A DNA stretch of 64,000 bases from JALEFZ01 sp038527485 (GTDB lineage Bacteria > Bacteroidota > Bacteroidia > J057), in the NCBI GenBank assembly GCA_038527485.1, contig JBCBFT010000006.1, forward strand, positions 45,148 to 109,147. Reading direction: 5' to 3'. The notes beneath the pieces were generated by a model. That model was not told the origin of the DNA, did no database searches, and saw only the letters and a list, made by a program, of their open reading frames with translations. The stretch's first letter is position 1; every line of letters begins with the position of its first letter. Below are positions 43,968-52,889 of this stretch, piece after piece. Made by a program: the position numbers and the translations under genes.

Positions 43968-46460
43968 ATGGCGAATCCAAAGGTAGAGACAGCGGGGGTA
44001 CCCCTCATCCAGCATGCGCGTGATTGGTTTGATGGGAGAGGATGGGAGCCCTTCCCCTTTCAGCTGGAGATGATGGAAGAGTTCCTTGCAGGGAAAAGCG
44101 GCCTGCTCAATGCGCCCACTGGAAGTGGCAAGACCTACGGCCTGTGGATTCCGATCTTGCTAGACTGGATTCGTCGCCATCCCAAGACCTACAAGACAAA
44201 AGAGAAAAACGGGCTGCAAGCACTCTGGATCACACCGCTCAGGGCACTGTCCAAAGATATCCGACTGGCATGTGAAGAAGCCTGTATCGAGATGGAGATC
44301 CCATGGAAAGTCGCCATCCGTACGGGGGATACCTCCTCCTCCGAACGCGCCAAGCAAAAGAAAAATATGCCCGAAGGGCTAGTGACCACCCCCGAGAGCA
44401 TGCACGTGCTGTTCTCCAACAAAAACCACCGCAAGCTCTTCCAAAACCTACAAGTCATCGTCATCGACGAGTGGCACGAACTGCTCGGCACCAAGCGTGG
44501 CGTCCAAGTAGAGCTCGCCATCGCCCACCTGCGGCGCATCAATCCCGACCTCCAAGTCTGGGGCATCTCCGCCACCATCGGCAATATGGAGCAAGGACTG
44601 GAAGTCCTCCTCGGCCAGTCTTTCGACACGCAGAAACAATGCATCGTGCGCGCCAATATCGAAAAACAGATCGAACTAGTCTCTGTCCTCCCCGATACCA
44701 TCGAGCGATTTCCCTGGTCCGGGCACCTCGGCATCAACATGGTCGATAAGGTGATCCCCATTCTCGAAGAGAATCAAAGCACCCTGATTTTTACCAATAC
44801 ACGCGCCCAATGCGAACTCTGGTATCAAGCGCTACTAGGAGCCAATCCCGACCTTGCGGGCGAGATGGCGATGCATCACGGATCAATCGATGCCAGCATC
44901 CGCAACTGGGTCGAAGAAGCCCTACATGAAGGTCAGCTCAAAGCCGTTGTCTGTACCTCAAGCCTGGACCTAGGGGTAGATTTTCGTCCTGTAGATGCCA
45001 TCATCCAAATCGGTGGACCGAAAGGTGTCTCGCGATTTGTCCAACGCGCAGGACGAAGCGGACACAGACCTGGGGCTGTCAGTCGAATCTACTTTGTACC
45101 GACGCACTCGCTGGAACTGGTAGAAGCCGCCGCCCTCAGAGTAGCCATGGCCGAACATAAACTCGAAGATCGCAGACCCATCGTGCAAGCATTCGATGTG
45201 ATGGTGCAGTACCTGATGAATCTCGCAGTAGCCGATGGCTTCAAACCCGACGACGCCTACGAGACATTGATTTCTACCTTTGCCTTCCAATACCTTTCGC
45301 GCGAAGAGTTTGAGTGGGCACTAGAATTCTTGACTACGGGTGGCCAATCGCTCTACGCTTATGAAGAATACAAAAAGGTCGAGATCGAGGAGGATGGCAC
45401 CTATAAAGTCAACAATAAGAAGATTGCCCTTCAGCATCGACTCTCTATCGGGACGATCGTCGGGGACGTGAACATGACGGTGAAGTTTGTATCGGGTGGA
45501 CGTATCGGCACAGTGGAAGAAAGCTTTGTCTCCCAACTCAATCCCAAGGATAAATTCTGGTTTGCAGGTCGCCTGCTCGAACTGGTACGTATCCGCAACT
45601 TAGAGGTGCAAGTACGCAAAGCAAAAGGTACAAAGGGTAAAGTCCCCCGATGGATGGGTTCTCGCATGCAACTGAGTAGCCAGATGGCCGATGTGCTTAA
45701 GGCACAGCTGCAAAAGTATATAGAACGAGATTTTGACTCGATTGAGTTGAAAAAGCTGGTCCCACTCTTCGAAACGCAAGAGACATGGTCCGCCATTCCC
45801 AAAATAGACGACTGCCTAGTAGAATATATCCATTCACGAGAGGGCTATCACCTATTTGTTTATCCCTTCGAAGGTCGTGTTGTGCATGAGATCATGGGTG
45901 CGCTGACCGCCTATCGCATTTCGCAGTTGGCTCCGCTTACCTTTTCTATTGCGATGAATGACTACGGATTTGAGCTGCTTTCAGATCAGGAGATCCCCAT
46001 TCAAGAGGCATTAGAAAATGATTTATTCTCCCCCAAAAATTTTGAAGAAGATCTGACCCGTGCCATCAACGAAACAGAGATGGTGGGGAGACGTTTCCGA
46101 GAAATTGCCACAGTCGCTGGACTTCTCTTTCAAGGTTTCCCAGGAAAAAATGTCAAATCCAAGCATCTCCAAGCTTCTTCGGCCCTTCTATTCAAGGTAT
46201 TTAAGGAATATGAACCTGATAACCTGCTGCTCAAACAAGCTTACCATGAGGTCATTGACTACCACATCGACCAGCAGCGCGTCAAGACAGCACTAGAGCG
46301 CCTAAATGGCAGATCTCTCATTCTCAAAACCCCTCAAAGTTTTACGCCTTTTTGCTTTCCCATCATGGTAGATAGATTGCGAGAAAGGTTAAGCTCGGAG
46401 AAGTTGGTAGATCGTGTGGCCCGTATGCAGGTTCAACTAGAGCGGAAAAGTGGGAATTGA
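43968..46460 (+). CDS. Lhr-type DEXH helicase (ligase-associated DNA damage response type)
   Basis: An 830-residue superfamily 2 helicase. Motif I is APTGSGKT (49-56), motif Ia ITPLRALSKD, motif II DEWH, motif III SATIGN, motif IV region TLIFTNTRAQCELW, and motif VI QRAGRSGHRPG. The C-terminal half has a winged-helix-like and a beta domain as in the Lhr core, and the length (about 815-830) fits the DEXH helicase found with DNA ligase and an Mre11-like exonuclease in the ligase-associated damage-response cluster. None of those partners is in the window, so that function is inferred from sequence only. It likely unwinds DNA or RNA:DNA in repair. Confidence 0.88.
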   Translation: MANPKVETAGVPLIQHARDWFDGRGWEPFPFQLEMMEEFLAGKSGLLNAPTGSGKTYGLWIPILLDWIRRHPKTYKTKEKNGLQALWITPLRALSKDIRLACEEACIEMEIPWKVAIRTGDTSSSERAKQKKNMPEGLVTTPESMHVLFSNKNHRKLFQNLQVIVIDEWHELLGTKRGVQVELAIAHLRRINPDLQVWGISATIGNMEQGLEVLLGQSFDTQKQCIVRANIEKQIELVSVLPDTIERFPWSGHLGINMVDKVIPILEENQSTLIFTNTRAQCELWYQALLGANPDLAGEMAMHHGSIDASIRNWVEEALHEGQLKAVVCTSSLDLGVDFRPVDAIIQIGGPKGVSRFVQRAGRSGHRPGAVSRIYFVPTHSLELVEAAALRVAMAEHKLEDRRPIVQAFDVMVQYLMNLAVADGFKPDDAYETLISTFAFQYLSREEFEWALEFLTTGGQSLYAYEEYKKVEIEEDGTYKVNNKKIALQHRLSIGTIVGDVNMTVKFVSGGRIGTVEESFVSQLNPKDKFWFAGRLLELVRIRNLEVQVRKAKGTKGKVPRWMGSRMQLSSQMADVLKAQLQKYIERDFDSIELKKLVPLFETQETWSAIPKIDDCLVEYIHSREGYHLFVYPFEGRVVHEIMGALTAYRISQLAPLTFSIAMNDYGFELLSDQEIPIQEALENDLFSPKNFEEDLTRAINETEMVGRRFREIATVAGLLFQGFPGKNVKSKHLQASSALLFKVFKEYEPDNLLLKQAYHEVIDYHIDQQRVKTALERLNGRSLILKTPQSFTPFCFPIMVDRLRERLSSEKLVDRVARMQVQLERKSGN

Positions 46461-46501
46461 GCAAGTAGACAATTGAGCGTTATGTACGTTCATTTTATTA
46501 C

Positions 46502-47044
46502 TTATCTCTCAGAAGCAGCCAATCGAATTCGCTTGCGTCTCCCTATTCGTACCCTCTTAAAGATTCTTTTGATCTGATTCAACGCAAACCAAAAGCCCAG
46601 AAAGCCTACAGGTATCCACCACAATTGGGGTATATACAACAAAGGAAAGAGAATTTGAATCCCTTGAACGACGGTGCCCTGCGCGCCAAATAGCAGCAGA
46701 TAATCAATGATTTCCTGATTCCAATTTTGATGGACTGCTGCCCGCTGAATGGATCGAATATCTTCGACTTTGACGAGCGTTGTATGAGATGCATCTACCA
46801 ATTGGATGTGCGCAGCATCGTATATGTGCAGGCGCCCCTTCATAGACTTTAAGTTTCCTCGTGTTCTGATCACGACCTCTGCCCCTTCCTGAAAGTTGTA
46901 CTTGACCCGCTCATTCTTGGTCAAAAATACTTGTAGTTGATCGATATTTTGATGCGGCTCAGATGCATGGCTCGCATAAACACAACTCGTCAAAAAAGAG
47001 ACAATTAGCATACATACAGTAAGTGGCATGAATGAATTCTGCAT
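46502..47044 (-). CDS. Exported membrane protein, paralog of the protein at 47167
   Basis: A 180-residue protein with a signal peptide (MQNSFMPLTVCMLIVSFLT to about residue 24). It has a short beta-rich domain (LQVFLTKNERVKYNFQEGAE to VEDIRSIQ), one hydrophobic region (about 115-160) and a basic C-terminus with RIFKRVRIGRRKR. The beta region aligns with that of the gene at 47167, including the charged RG--K--G pattern, so they are paralogs. I know no name for the family. Both are probably envelope proteins on the periplasmic side. It converges on the Lhr gene with 41 bp between stops. Confidence 0.6.
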   Translation of the reverse strand: MQNSFMPLTVCMLIVSFLTSCVYASHASEPHQNIDQLQVFLTKNERVKYNFQEGAEVVIRTRGNLKSMKGRLHIYDAAHIQLVDASHTTLVKVEDIRSIQRAAVHQNWNQEIIDYLLLFGAQGTVVQGIQILFPLLYIPQLWWIPVGFLGFWFALNQIKRIFKRVRIGRRKRIRLAASER

Positions 47045-47166
47045 AGCAATGGATGTAAAGTGAATGAATATGGATGGTAAAAATCAAAGAGGAGGCAAAT
47101 CGTTATATGCTTTTACTCAAACGATCCACCTCCCTTCATTTTTGTAAAAATCTAAGGATTCATACA

Positions 47167-47682
47167 TCAAGAGGTCTCCAATCGAAGCTTCCGATTGAGT
47201 TTGTACTTAGGATTGATGAGTAGACTTGGGAGCAGCATCAGTTGCCCGCTGGCAATGGATGTAAGCCCACCTACTAGTGCAAAGGGTGTCACAGGAGGAA
47301 TGAACGCGAAACCAATAGAGACAAGTCCCAGTGAAGTGGTGATGACACCTCCGATCTTTGATGCGCCCTTGACCGTTCGGAGGTCGCGCGACTCCCAATG
47401 CTGGATCGTCTTGATCTCACGGATGCTCAAGACCTCTTCTCCCACCTGAACTTCATCCTCTGAAAGAAGGGTCATCATCCCCGTCACTTTTTTCCGTTTT
47501 CCTCTGACTTTGACTGTTACTAATTCTCCTGTGTCGAAAGACTCGATAGCTCCTCCATGCTTGACGTGCATGACCTTGAGTTGACTTAGGGGTTGTCCTT
47601 CTTCAGGTGTGGAAGCAAAAATAAAAGCCCCAAAAAGGCATACGAATAGGAAGGCGATTCCTCGCTTAATTAATGCTGGCAT
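47167..47682 (-). CDS. Exported membrane protein, paralog of the protein at 46502
   Basis: The frame is open to 47766, but MPALIKRGIAFLFVCLFGAF at 47682 makes a normal signal peptide, giving 171 residues. The mature part begins with the same beta-rich domain (LKVMHVKHGGAIESFDTGEL, VKVRGKRKKVTGMMTLLSED, then VLSIREIKTIQ) and continues with a hydrophobic region (GLVSIGFAFIPPVTPFALVG, ASGQLMLLPSLL) and a basic tail. The family is unknown to me. The two paralogs are in the same direction, 122 bp apart. A role in stress or surface regulation cannot be inferred from the sequence. Confidence 0.6.
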   Translation of the reverse strand: MPALIKRGIAFLFVCLFGAFIFASTPEEGQPLSQLKVMHVKHGGAIESFDTGELVTVKVRGKRKKVTGMMTLLSEDEVQVGEEVLSIREIKTIQHWESRDLRTVKGASKIGGVITTSLGLVSIGFAFIPPVTPFALVGGLTSIASGQLMLLPSLLINPKYKLNRKLRLETS

Positions 47683-47836
47683 GTGAAAAATTTGTAATGT
47701 GAAACAGACAGGGACGGATTCAAATGGCAGCCTTCTGTTACTTGCTGCATATTGATTGGCTTTCAATTAATAGTAGAATACGGGGGTAAAAAGGTTGTCA
47801 GGCGAAAAAATAAATCTTGGTCCACCTCATCAAAAC

Positions 47837-48382
47837 CTACCAAAAATTAGCAGAAGAGCTTGAAGGAAAAATGTGCGCCATGACTTTTTCAAACATAGAA
47901 GGGAGGGGCATAAAGGCAGGGATAATCAATGCCTGTTTTTCGGTGGGTTCTTCTAGCGTGTCGAATTGACTCTGCAACAAACTCGCGGGCATGAAGTGCC
48001 CACTACGAGATTCCAATTTTTCGCGGATCGTTTCTATCTCTGCCTTTAGGTAAATGAATCGAACTCTTTGATCCTCCCTTGACAAAACCTCACGATAACT
48101 TGCCTTCAACGCGGATACAGCCATTAGCAATGGGATATTTTCATCGAGATGATGCTTAATTTGCGTACGCAACTCCATCAACCACAGTGCCCTATCGACA
48201 TCCTCCAATGGAATCCCACTCTCCATCTTTTGGATGTTTTCAGGTGGATGAAAGTCATCGGCGTCTAAAAATTTCCATTTGAGCTTATCTGCAAAAAAGC
48301 GACCTGCCACTGTTTTTCCAGCACCTGATACCCCCATGAAGAGGAGTACCTGAGTAGGTTCATATGTAAAGGCAGGCTTCAT
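47837..48382 (-). CDS. gntK: Gluconokinase
   Basis: A 181-residue P-loop kinase. Walker A is GVSGAGKT (17-24), and the substrate-binding block is DADDFHPPENIQKMESGIPL followed by VDRALWL. The C-terminal block is SGHFMPASLLQSQFDTLEEP. These three are the marks of GntK-type gluconokinase, which phosphorylates gluconate to 6-phosphogluconate for the pentose phosphate or Entner-Doudoroff pathways. No gluconate permease or dehydrogenase is adjacent. The gene is monocistronic. Confidence 0.93.
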   Translation of the reverse strand: MKPAFTYEPTQVLLFMGVSGAGKTVAGRFFADKLKWKFLDADDFHPPENIQKMESGIPLEDVDRALWLMELRTQIKHHLDENIPLLMAVSALKASYREVLSREDQRVRFIYLKAEIETIREKLESRSGHFMPASLLQSQFDTLEEPTEKQALIIPAFMPLPSMFEKVMAHIFPSSSSANFW

Positions 48383-48924
48383 AAAAAGTAGTTAGTCCTT
48401 GAGATGATGATAGAAGCTAGAAGTGCAATATATGGCTCCTTTTTGCTGATTGAGAAGATAATCCGAAAATATCAGCGATCAGAGATTCACCATATTACAA
48501 ACACTCACATTCTTATTTTCAAGCAGGAACAACACATTTATACACCATCGTAAAATAATATAATCCCCCTTCTTCATCTCAGCATCTCATGAGTGTATAC
48601 ACATCCTTCGATACTTGATAGGATTCTCTGATCATATCCTTTCATTTTTATATGAGCGGATAGAAATTTAGACTCCCCTATCGGTCTAGCATGCCATATT
48701 TAAACATTGGCACCATACGATCCAAATAATTAGGCATGTTTTGAACCCCTCGACTTTGAAGGTGTAAAGGAGTTTGTGTAGTTTTAATCCGCTGAAAATG
48801 TATCTTTGACGGTGTGAGATGGATCAGCGGGTCAGGATTTTGATAGTATATATTTCTCTCTCCTGAAAACCGCCGAGAATACACCATGATAATTAACTAT
48901 AAACCAAAGACTTAACGACTACCA
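48383..48924. other. Intergenic region between gluconokinase and the DUF2723 gene
   Basis: These 542 AT-rich bp lie between divergent genes. The only site I can support is the promoter at 48773-48808. A 69-codon minus-strand frame at 48678-48887 has no family likeness and I do not call it. I see no tRNA or structured RNA. Confidence 0.5.
48773..48808 (+). promoter_or_regulatory. Candidate promoter of the DUF2723 gene
   Basis: TTTG (48773-48776) and TATCTTTG (48801-48808) match the Bacteroidota -33 and -7 elements with a 24-bp spacer, as at 29174-29209. It predicts a leader of about 110 nt. Confidence 0.5.
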
Positions 48925-51900
48925 ATGGGCTATAAACGCATCAACGATCTGACGGGTTGGGCAGTTTTCGCAGCAGCACTGATCACCTACATGCTGACTA
49001 TGGCGCCCACAGCCAGTTACTGGGACTGTGGAGAATTTATTGCTTGTGCCAATGAATTAGAGGCCCCTCACCCTCCAGGAGCACCCTTCTTTTTGTTAGT
49101 GGGACGTCTCTTTGCCATGCTATCATTTGGTGATGCTTATGAAGTAGGAAATATTGCCTGGATGCTGAACCTATCTAGTGCCTTGGCATCCGCCTTCACA
49201 GTGCTATTCACTTTCTGGATCACGACTCACCTCGCCAAGAAGATTATCATCAAGGCAGGAGAAAACCCCAATACAAACCAGACCATTGCCATCATGGCCG
49301 CTGGTGTCGTAGCAGGATTGACCAACACTTTTGCAGATTCCTTTTGGTTCAATGCTGTAGAGGCAGAAGTATATGCCATGTCTTCCTTCTTTACGGCCAT
49401 CGTAGTGTGGCTCATGTTCAAATGGGAAGAAAGAGCTGACGAGCCTGGAAATGAAAGATGGATTATTTTGATCATCTATTTGATGGGGCTGTCTATTGGT
49501 GTTCACTTGCTCAACCTCCTGACCGTACCTGCACTTGCCTATATCTACTATTTCCGAAAATACTCCTTCACTTGGCCTGGATTTTTCTTGACAGGCTTGA
49601 TCTCAGTAGGCGCATTGGGATTGATCCAGACAGGAATTATTCTCTACACCTTTGACTTTGCGTGGAGCTTCGAGAAGTTTTTTGTAGGAGTGAAGACCGC
49701 CACAGGCCTTGACCGTGGGGGATTGGGTATGCCGATCGGCTCAGGAATGATTATTTTCTTCTTCTTACTCTTCGGTGCGCTGATTGCAGCCATTTGGTAC
49801 TCACACAAAACCAAGCGACTCATCCTAAATATCTCTCTGCTCTGTGTAGCAGTTGTTTACGTCGGATTGGCCTCTTACATGATGATTCCTATTCGTTCAG
49901 GTGCCAATCCTCCCATCGACGAAAATAATCCTGAGAACTCCCAGACCTTCCTTAGCTACATGAAGCGCGAGCAATACGGAGATCGCCCCCTTTTCCGTGG
50001 TCCTCTCTATAATGCCCGCCCCGTAGGTCTCAAGGATAATGGCAAAGAGTATGTGCTCGAAGAGGGATCAGATACTTACACAGAATTAGGTGTCAAGAAA
50101 ACATATCGCTACGCGGACAAAGATATGAAGCTATTCCCGCGTATGTACGAGCGCAACCGCTACAAAAGCGGTCCTCATGGCTATGTCAACTACGTCCGCA
50201 AGACAGGCAAACCCAACACACCCGACGACGACCAGCCGACGAATTCGGAAGATTTACGCTTCTTCTTCAGTTATCAGGTATGGCACATGTACGGGCGTTA
50301 TTTCATGTGGAACTTTGCAGGAAAAACCAGCGATATACAAGACGAGGGATGGGAAAGCGGATTTAATTTCTCGGATAAAAATATGATGCCTGATTTCATT
50401 CGAAATCAACCTGCCAAAAATCATTATTTCTTCATCCCGCTCATCCTGGGGCTTCTGGGACTAGGATATCAAACGCTCAAACGAGGAAATGACGCAGCGA
50501 TTGTCGGTATGCTGTTCTTCTTTACAGGTCTGGCCATCGTCATCTACCTCAACCAATATCCGATGCAGCCTAGAGAGCGTGACTACTCATTTGCAGGATC
50601 GTTCCAAACATTTGCTATCTGGGTAGGCCTGGGTGTCATCGCACTGTACGAACTCCTGAAGAAATATCTGGGGGATATGTCTGTCTTCATAGCAGCCGCT
50701 ATCGGTCTGACCGCTCCCTTCTTGATGGGCTCACAAAACTGGGATGATCACTCTCGTGCAGGACGCTATGTCGCACCTGACTCTGCCTACAATTTGCTGA
50801 ACTCGTGTGCAAAAAATGCCGTGCTCTTTACCAATGGAGACAACGATACCTTCCCCTTGTGGTATATACAGGAAGTTGAAGGCGTCCGAACAGATGTACG
50901 TGTACTCTGCTTGAGCTATGTAAATACAGACTGGTATATAGATCAAATGAAGCTTCAAATGAATGAATCGGCTCCATTGCCGCTCTCCCTCAAGCGAAGC
51001 GACTATGTAGGACAGGCAAAGCAATCTCGCTCCTTGACCAAGCCCACACTGAGTATGACGCTCCCTGCCAACGGACAAGAATTGCTGGCCAAAGGCATCA
51101 TCTCAGAAGGGGAACTTCCTTATGTGGCAAGTCCTATGAAGTGGAGCGTACCAGGGCGTGGAGGACAAAACAATAAGTATCTTGAGCTAAAGGATGTATT
51201 GATCCTCAACCTGCTACAAGAAGTAGCCAAAGGCGGATGGGAACGCCCCGTCTACTTTGCCAACACCGTATCGCCCAATGCATTCTTGGGAATGGATGAC
51301 TACTTCCGACTAGAAGGACTGGCTTACCGCATCCTTCCTGTGAAGATTCCAAAAACTCGTGATCCATTTGACGTATTCCCTGGGCGCGTAGACAATGACC
51401 GCGTGTTCGAGAATCTCGTAGGCCAATTCCGCTACCGTAACCTCGACAGAGATAACGTGTACTATGACGAAAACGTCCTACGTATGGTGAGCAACTACCA
51501 CAACACCTTCACGAGATTGGCCAACTCATTGAGTCGAGAGAGCAAGGCACTCACGGCTGAAGCCAAGCTCCTCGCGGACTCCCTCGCTGCAGGTAATGTC
51601 GATCCCGCATTGGTTGCTGATCTAGAGACAAGACAACAATTGTTGCAGGCCCAAGCAGATACGGCAAAGTCCCGCGCCATCGAAGCACTAGAATTTGCCG
51701 AAGAAAAATTCCCTTACACAAAGGTGGCACCTGAGCCCTATCTTGTAGCGAGAAATGCCATACTCTGGGATGATCTTGGCCTACCTGAGAAGACAGAAGA
51801 GTACTTCGAATGGGCACGCTACCGATCTGTCGAGACGCTTAGATACTATCAAGAAAGCGGCAGGCGCTTCGGCCGCAAGCAGCAGTATGCTTTCCCACTG

Positions 51901-51993
51901 ACGATGGTACAGCGCTATTATGCTCAGCAAGGCAAGCAAGAAGAGCTCCAAGCCTTGTCAGAGGATATGCGTTACCTGGGCTTGATTAAATAA
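48925..51993 (+). CDS. DUF2723 (TMEM260-like) membrane glycosyltransferase
   Basis: A 1022-residue polytopic membrane protein. The DUF2723 signature lies at the start: APTASYWDCGEFIACANELE, with acidic residues D34 and E37 in the first loop, then HPPGAPFFLLVGRLFAML. At least ten hydrophobic segments follow to about residue 620. The remainder is a soluble region ending in a TPR-like helical tail (about 860-1022). The family belongs to the GT-C fold; the human relative TMEM260 is a protein O-mannosyltransferase. In Bacteroidota these proteins are widespread and may mannosylate exported proteins. That activity is inferred. Transcribed alone, ending at a strong terminator. Confidence 0.9.
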   Translation: MGYKRINDLTGWAVFAAALITYMLTMAPTASYWDCGEFIACANELEAPHPPGAPFFLLVGRLFAMLSFGDAYEVGNIAWMLNLSSALASAFTVLFTFWITTHLAKKIIIKAGENPNTNQTIAIMAAGVVAGLTNTFADSFWFNAVEAEVYAMSSFFTAIVVWLMFKWEERADEPGNERWIILIIYLMGLSIGVHLLNLLTVPALAYIYYFRKYSFTWPGFFLTGLISVGALGLIQTGIILYTFDFAWSFEKFFVGVKTATGLDRGGLGMPIGSGMIIFFFLLFGALIAAIWYSHKTKRLILNISLLCVAVVYVGLASYMMIPIRSGANPPIDENNPENSQTFLSYMKREQYGDRPLFRGPLYNARPVGLKDNGKEYVLEEGSDTYTELGVKKTYRYADKDMKLFPRMYERNRYKSGPHGYVNYVRKTGKPNTPDDDQPTNSEDLRFFFSYQVWHMYGRYFMWNFAGKTSDIQDEGWESGFNFSDKNMMPDFIRNQPAKNHYFFIPLILGLLGLGYQTLKRGNDAAIVGMLFFFTGLAIVIYLNQYPMQPRERDYSFAGSFQTFAIWVGLGVIALYELLKKYLGDMSVFIAAAIGLTAPFLMGSQNWDDHSRAGRYVAPDSAYNLLNSCAKNAVLFTNGDNDTFPLWYIQEVEGVRTDVRVLCLSYVNTDWYIDQMKLQMNESAPLPLSLKRSDYVGQAKQSRSLTKPTLSMTLPANGQELLAKGIISEGELPYVASPMKWSVPGRGGQNNKYLELKDVLILNLLQEVAKGGWERPVYFANTVSPNAFLGMDDYFRLEGLAYRILPVKIPKTRDPFDVFPGRVDNDRVFENLVGQFRYRNLDRDNVYYDENVLRMVSNYHNTFTRLANSLSRESKALTAEAKLLADSLAAGNVDPALVADLETRQQLLQAQADTAKSRAIEALEFAEEKFPYTKVAPEPYLVARNAILWDDLGLPEKTEEYFEWARYRSVETLRYYQESGRRFGRKQQYAFPLTMVQRYYAQQGKQEELQALSEDMRYLGLIK

Positions 51994-52018
51994 TACTTAC
52001 AAGCATCGTAAAATACTT

Positions 52019-52048
52019 CCCTCTCCAGTTTCTGGAGGGGGATTTTTT
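52019..52048 (+). terminator. Terminator after the DUF2723 gene
   Basis: The stem CCCTCTCCAG / CTGGAGGGGG (one T-G pair) with a 3-base loop is followed by six T residues. Confidence 0.88.
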
Positions 52049-52131
52049 ATGTTTGAAAATAATAGGAATACCCATGCCATAGCGATAGTCCTACAAGATT
52101 CTTTTATCTTACGACAAAGACCTAAATCACC

Positions 52132-52740
52132 ATGGCGCGTATCGATCCACATACCCATCGGCACTTATGGGGAAATCAGCTTCATGAGCAATTCTTCATT
52201 GACAATGAGGCCGATCGAAACGTGCATCTGGCTTACGTCACCCTTCTTAAGCTAGATCTTGCCTACGAATTGGCTACATTCACTCCTACATGGACAGGGA
52301 CCTTTCCTATCGGTATATATACAGGTACAAGTGACCTCGACATCATTTGTGAAGCAGCAAATCTTAAGGTTTGGCTGGCATGTGTGAAGGCAAGCTATGG
52401 AGCCTGTGAGAAATTTCAGTGGGAGGAAGGAATAAGTAGAAGTAAACCGTATGCATCGGCTTCCTTTCTTTTCGAAGGACTTAGAATCGAGTTATTTGGT
52501 CAGAAAGTTCCTGTTCAACAGCAGTATGCCTTCCAACATATGATGATTGAGGGAAAGATCTTGGCACAAGCCTCAGCGCTATTTAAGGAGACCATCCTCA
52601 AGCTCAAGCAAGAAGGAGTGGGTACTGAGCCAGCTTTCGCCCAAGTGCTTGGGCTATCAGGAGATCCATACGAAGCACTTTTGAATATACATTCACCCGA
52701 TCATATCGACCAACTCCTGAAATCAGCTGGGATGAAATAA
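52132..52740 (+). CDS. DUF4269-family protein
   Basis: A 202-residue protein with the DUF4269 mark PIGIYTGTSDLDIICEAANL, a nucleotidyltransferase-like acidic strand (G-x-S-D-L-D). The following region has YASASFLFEGLRIELFGQKV and the HMMIEGKILA helix, as in this family. The fold is like that of minimal nucleotidyltransferases, so a metal-dependent role on a nucleotide or amino acid is possible; no function is known to me. Start ATG 52132 is the first in frame. No operon partner. Confidence 0.82.
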   Translation: MARIDPHTHRHLWGNQLHEQFFIDNEADRNVHLAYVTLLKLDLAYELATFTPTWTGTFPIGIYTGTSDLDIICEAANLKVWLACVKASYGACEKFQWEEGISRSKPYASASFLFEGLRIELFGQKVPVQQQYAFQHMMIEGKILAQASALFKETILKLKQEGVGTEPAFAQVLGLSGDPYEALLNIHSPDHIDQLLKSAGMK

Positions 52741-52763
52741 AAAAAGCCGACCCTCAGGTCGGC
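52740..52763 (-). terminator. Outer minus-strand terminator of the htrA transcript
   Basis: The stem GCCGACC / GGTCGGC with a 4-base loop is followed, on the minus strand, by TTTTTTATTT. It also overlaps the end of the convergent DUF4269 gene. Confidence 0.72.
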
Positions 52764-52819
52764 ACTGTAAAGAACGCAGTAAAGCCAATTTTTTCTAGAG
52801 ACTATGATTCTCATCTAAT

Positions 52820-52879
52820 AAAAAGTCGATAGAGGCGGGCTATTTTCAGCGTCAAACAATTTGCCCGCCCCGTATCGAC
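52820..52879 (-). terminator. Inner minus-strand terminator of the htrA transcript
   Basis: A long imperfect stem, GTCGATAGAGGCGGGC (52825-52840) with GCCCGCCCCGTATCGAC (ending 52879), is followed on the minus strand by TTTTTATT. It lies just after the htrA stop. Confidence 0.72.
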
Positions 52880-52889
52880 CCACGCTACA

